Below are positions 61,732 to 64,000 of a DNA stretch of 64,000 bases, piece by piece. The stretch's first letter is position 1. Each line of letters starts with the position of its first letter. Location of the stretch: the NCBI GenBank assembly GCA_049334165.1, contig JBEGHD010000005.1, one strand, 5' to 3'. A model generated the notes under the pieces. That model saw nothing but the letters and a program-made list of their open reading frames with translations. It was not told where the DNA came from and did no database searches. The position numbers were made by a program, and so were the translations under genes. Origin of the DNA: JBEGHD01 sp049334165 (lineage in GTDB: Bacteria; Bacteroidota; Bacteroidia; Flavobacteriales_D; Sanyastnellaceae).

Positions 61732-62606
61732 GCATGATGCCAGAAGATCTTAAGCAAGAGCTTTCCTCCAGGCTATCGGCCTTCACAAAGAAGACTGTAA
61801 AGGTTGAAAGTGTTAAATCCGTGGGGGGCGGTAGCATAAATCATGCTGCACGGGTTTTAGCTGACGGCACAAATTATTTCGTAAAATGGAATAAGCGAGA
61901 AGCTTTTCCTCAGATGTTTGATAAAGAACAGAGCGGTCTGGAGCTACTTTCCAGAGGAAATCATATTCGAATTCCCAATGTAATCGCAACAGGTGAACTC
62001 GACTCTGTAGCCTACCTCCTCACGGAGTGGATCGAATCGGGATCCGAAACAGATTCTTTCTGGGAAGAGTTCGGTCAAAGATTGGCCAATTTACATCGCG
62101 AAATAGGTGAAAAGTTTGGATTAGATCACGACAATTACATGGGTTCGCTAAGGCAGTCCAATACCTGGGAATCTTCCTGGGCCGAGTTTTTCATTAAACA
62201 CAGAATAGAGCCCCAGGTGAGAATGGCGGTAGATGCGGGGTTTACATTCAGCAGTTCTTTCGATCACATTTACAATTTGCTCCAAACTGAAGTCCCCGAA
62301 GAATCTCCTTCCCTCATTCACGGAGATCTGTGGAGTGGAAACTTTATAGTAGATAGCACAAACGCTCCAGTTCTCATTGACCCAGCGACTTACTTTGGAC
62401 ATCGTGAATCCGACATCGCAATGACTACGCTTTTTGGCGGGTTCTCAGCGGCCTTTTACGAATCTTACAATAATTCATTTGCTATGGAATCCGGCTGGCA
62501 AGAGCGATTGCCGCTACATAATTTATATCCGCTACTTGTGCATGTTAATCTTTTTGGCTCCGGCTATGTTAATCAGGTAAATCAAATTCTTAGAAATTTT
62601 AAATAG
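61728..62606 (+). CDS. fructosamine kinase family protein
   Basis: 292 residues, full length. Kinase-like fold with Gly-Gly-Gly-Ser-Ile-Asn (nucleotide loop), Phe-Val-Lys-Trp-Asn, and the catalytic His-Gly-Asp-Leu-Trp-Ser-Gly-Asn, followed by Ile-Asp-Pro-Ala-Thr-Tyr-Phe-Gly-His-Arg-Glu. It phosphorylates ketoamine adducts (Amadori products), which then break down, so it repairs glycated amines. Translational overlap with the amidohydrolase suggests linked handling of sugar-amine or amide compounds. Confidence 0.93.
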   Translation: MSMMPEDLKQELSSRLSAFTKKTVKVESVKSVGGGSINHAARVLADGTNYFVKWNKREAFPQMFDKEQSGLELLSRGNHIRIPNVIATGELDSVAYLLTEWIESGSETDSFWEEFGQRLANLHREIGEKFGLDHDNYMGSLRQSNTWESSWAEFFIKHRIEPQVRMAVDAGFTFSSSFDHIYNLLQTEVPEESPSLIHGDLWSGNFIVDSTNAPVLIDPATYFGHRESDIAMTTLFGGFSAAFYESYNNSFAMESGWQERLPLHNLYPLLVHVNLFGSGYVNQVNQILRNFK

Positions 62607-62617
62607 AATTCAATCTA

Positions 62618-63271
62618 ATGAAAAGAGTAGTCATTTTCGGAGTAATCTTCATTGCAGCTGTTCTCTTTGGGTATTTTATTTTAAAACAACCCGATCCTTT
62701 ACCAATATATAATCCGGCAGATATTAACCCCGATCTGGTTGACCCTTCTCTCCAAAAGAAAACTCGTGATCATAGAGTAGGAGAGTTTACTTTAATCAAT
62801 CAACTTGGCGATACGATTTCTGAAGAGAAATTCGAAGACAAAATTTATGTTGCTGATTTCTTCTTCACACGTTGCCAAACCATCTGTCCGAAAATGAGCA
62901 GTAAAATGTCTGAACTGCAGGAAGAGTTCGAAGGGAACGACAAAGTGATGTTCCTGTCTCATTCTGTAACACCAGAAGCCGACTCTGTTTCAGTCCTTGC
63001 AGATTACGCGGCCAGGTATAGTGTTAACCCAGATCAGTGGATGTTGACAACAGGAGCAAAAGAGCATATATATAAGCTCGCGCGCGAGGACTACTTCGCG
63101 GTGCTTGATGAAGGTGATGGCGGAGCACAGGATTTTATCCACACAGAGAACTTTGTGTTGGTCGATCCAGACAAGAGATTACGAGGTTTTTATGATGGAA
63201 CTTCAAGTGAAGACATTGAGCAGCTCAAAAAGGATATTCGAAACTTACTGAGCGAATACGAAAAGGAATAA
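62618..63271 (+). CDS. SCO/SenC family protein
   Basis: 217 residues. One membrane helix or uncleaved signal at 4-22, then a thioredoxin-like domain. Copper-binding Cys86-x-x-x-Cys90 in Thr-Arg-Cys-Gln-Thr-Ile-Cys-Pro, and the distal His in the Phe-Leu-Ser-His-Ser-Val-Thr-Pro segment or the later Ile-His-Thr. SCO proteins deliver copper to or reduce the CuA site of cytochrome oxidase. No oxidase gene is in the window. Starts 11 bases after the kinase stop. Confidence 0.92.
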   Translation: MKRVVIFGVIFIAAVLFGYFILKQPDPLPIYNPADINPDLVDPSLQKKTRDHRVGEFTLINQLGDTISEEKFEDKIYVADFFFTRCQTICPKMSSKMSELQEEFEGNDKVMFLSHSVTPEADSVSVLADYAARYSVNPDQWMLTTGAKEHIYKLAREDYFAVLDEGDGGAQDFIHTENFVLVDPDKRLRGFYDGTSSEDIEQLKKDIRNLLSEYEKE

Positions 63272-63274
63272 GTC

Positions 63275-63985
63275 ATGAGTAAAAAAAGACATATAGTAGT
63301 AACTGGTGCGAGTCGCGGTCTAGGAAGAGCAATTGTAGAGGAACTGGCCAAAGATCCTGAAAACATCATTTTAGCAATTTCAAGAAGCGAAGATTTGCTT
63401 CGGGAATTGTCCGAATCAGTGGTTCATAAAAATGTGCAGCCGCTGGTCATTGATCTTAAGAGTTCTTCCGATCGAAAATCCGTTGTAGACTTTGTAGATA
63501 AAAATTGGCCCGGGATCGATGTACTTGTTAATAATGCTGGTGCCTTAGTGAACAAACCTTTTGATCAGATGACAGAGGAAGATTTTGATCACGTCACAGC
63601 GGTCAACTACAAAGTACCTTATTTCCTTACCCAGGCTTTAGTTCCTTTTTTAAAGATGTCTGACGGATCCCAGGTGATGAACATTGGTAGCATAGGCGGC
63701 ATGAGTGGTTATTCGAAGTTTCCAGGTTTATCGGTATACAGTTCGAGCAAGGGAGCTTTATCGATATTGACAGAATGTTTGGCCACGGAATTAGACAAGG
63801 AGGGTATTTTGGTGAACTGTTATGCTTTGGGATCAGTACAAACCGAGATGCTGGAGTCCGCTTTTCCGGGTATGGAAGCAGGGAGCAGTGCCAGTTCGAT
63901 GGCGCGCTATTTAGTGTCACAACTGTTATCGAATAGCGGGATAGTGAGTGGCAAGACCCTACCTGTAGCGGGCTCAGGAATTTAA
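63275..63985 (+). CDS. short-chain dehydrogenase/reductase
   Basis: 236 residues, complete. Thr-Gly-Ala-Ser-Arg-Gly-Leu-Gly at 9-16, Asn-Asn-Ala-Gly near 85, catalytic Ser in Ile-Gly-Ser-Ile-Gly and Tyr-Ser-Ser-Ser-Lys. The Arg in the glycine motif suggests NADP(H). It begins 3 bases after the SCO stop. Substrate unknown. The remaining 15 bases of the window hold nothing recognisable. Confidence 0.92.
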   Translation: MSKKRHIVVTGASRGLGRAIVEELAKDPENIILAISRSEDLLRELSESVVHKNVQPLVIDLKSSSDRKSVVDFVDKNWPGIDVLVNNAGALVNKPFDQMTEEDFDHVTAVNYKVPYFLTQALVPFLKMSDGSQVMNIGSIGGMSGYSKFPGLSVYSSSKGALSILTECLATELDKEGILVNCYALGSVQTEMLESAFPGMEAGSSASSMARYLVSQLLSNSGIVSGKTLPVAGSGI

Positions 63986-64000
63986 TCTATCGCATTTCCA

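Noticed and set aside
1..64000. tRNA, rRNA, CRISPR arrays, insertion sequences, prophage
   Set aside because: No tRNA T-loop motifs in intergenic DNA, no regularly spaced repeats, no transposase or integrase, no flanking direct repeats seen by eye.

Overview
The window is ordinary chromosomal DNA of a member of the Bacteroidota, most likely a Flavobacteriales-type bacterium. Several signs support this. Two exported proteins carry C-terminal type IX secretion sorting domains. There is a TonB-dependent receptor with an N-terminal carboxypeptidase-regulatory-like domain. The E1 alpha-beta fusion, the BatA-like membrane protein, DUF2490 and DUF1573 proteins and a free-standing alanine-racemase-like gene are typical of the phylum. 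Gene starts lack Shine-Dalgarno sequences. Several starts are preceded by the Bacteroidota-type promoter (TTG or TTTG, about 17-23 bases, TAnnTTTG). I see no rRNA, tRNA, CRISPR array, insertion sequence or prophage. Genes are tightly packed on both strands, and only one gene-free stretch exceeds 300 bases (27769-28225).

Layout, left half. 1-2739 (minus): a dihydroorotase-like protein cut by the window edge, behind a BatA/VWA-like membrane protein. 2969-8094 (plus): a small exported protein, a DUF2400 protein and three envelope proteins (two with MORN-like sequence, one DUF2490). 8099-10260 (minus): hpt-adk-obgE. 10391-11779: lpdA. 11832-12383 (minus): a small secreted metalloprotease-like protein. 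12517-18008 (plus): a signalling block with a TPR/PAS/GAF histidine kinase, an overlapping NarL-type response regulator and two stand-alone receiver-like proteins. 18039-21712: psuG, a fused 2-oxoacid dehydrogenase E1 and an S4 RNA-binding protein. 21852-26543: a TonB-dependent receptor with a secreted alpha/beta hydrolase. 26776-28675 (minus): a SIMPL-like protein and a DUF1573 protein. 28925-31552: valS.

Layout, right half. 31564-33711: a glycosyltransferase, then an SDR coupled to an ABA4-like membrane protein. 33823-36816: ppk1-ppx, facing a glycerophosphodiesterase and a TlpA-like thioredoxin lipoprotein (36792-39157). 39940-41217: a secreted S51 peptidase. 41223-42467: a MacB-type permease. 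42636-44897: aconitase. 44976-46713 (minus): two paralogous outer-membrane barrels and a small TonB-C-like protein. 46862-49815: PdeM, a YwqK-like protein, a lipoprotein and a NamZ/DUF1343 lipoprotein. 49909-53327: an FtsX/LolE-like permease with an unusual insertion, a barrel protein and a di-haem peroxidase. 53500-54861: a cystathionine-beta-synthase-like enzyme. 54877-59271 (minus): a three-gene operon of ATP-grasp ligase, cysteine-hydrolase-like protein and amino-acid racemase. 59486-63985: an SRPBCC protein, then amidohydrolase, fructosamine kinase, SCO protein and SDR.

The best candidate for an undescribed system is the operon at 54877-59271. It pairs a carboxylate-amine ligase fold with a 664-residue protein that has a papain-like Cys/His/Asn pattern and a divergent PLP racemase. 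A perfect 10-bp inverted repeat lies just upstream. This suggests synthesis and turnover of a small peptide or amide containing a D-amino acid. The enzyme folds and the operon layout are read from sequence; the pathway is inference.
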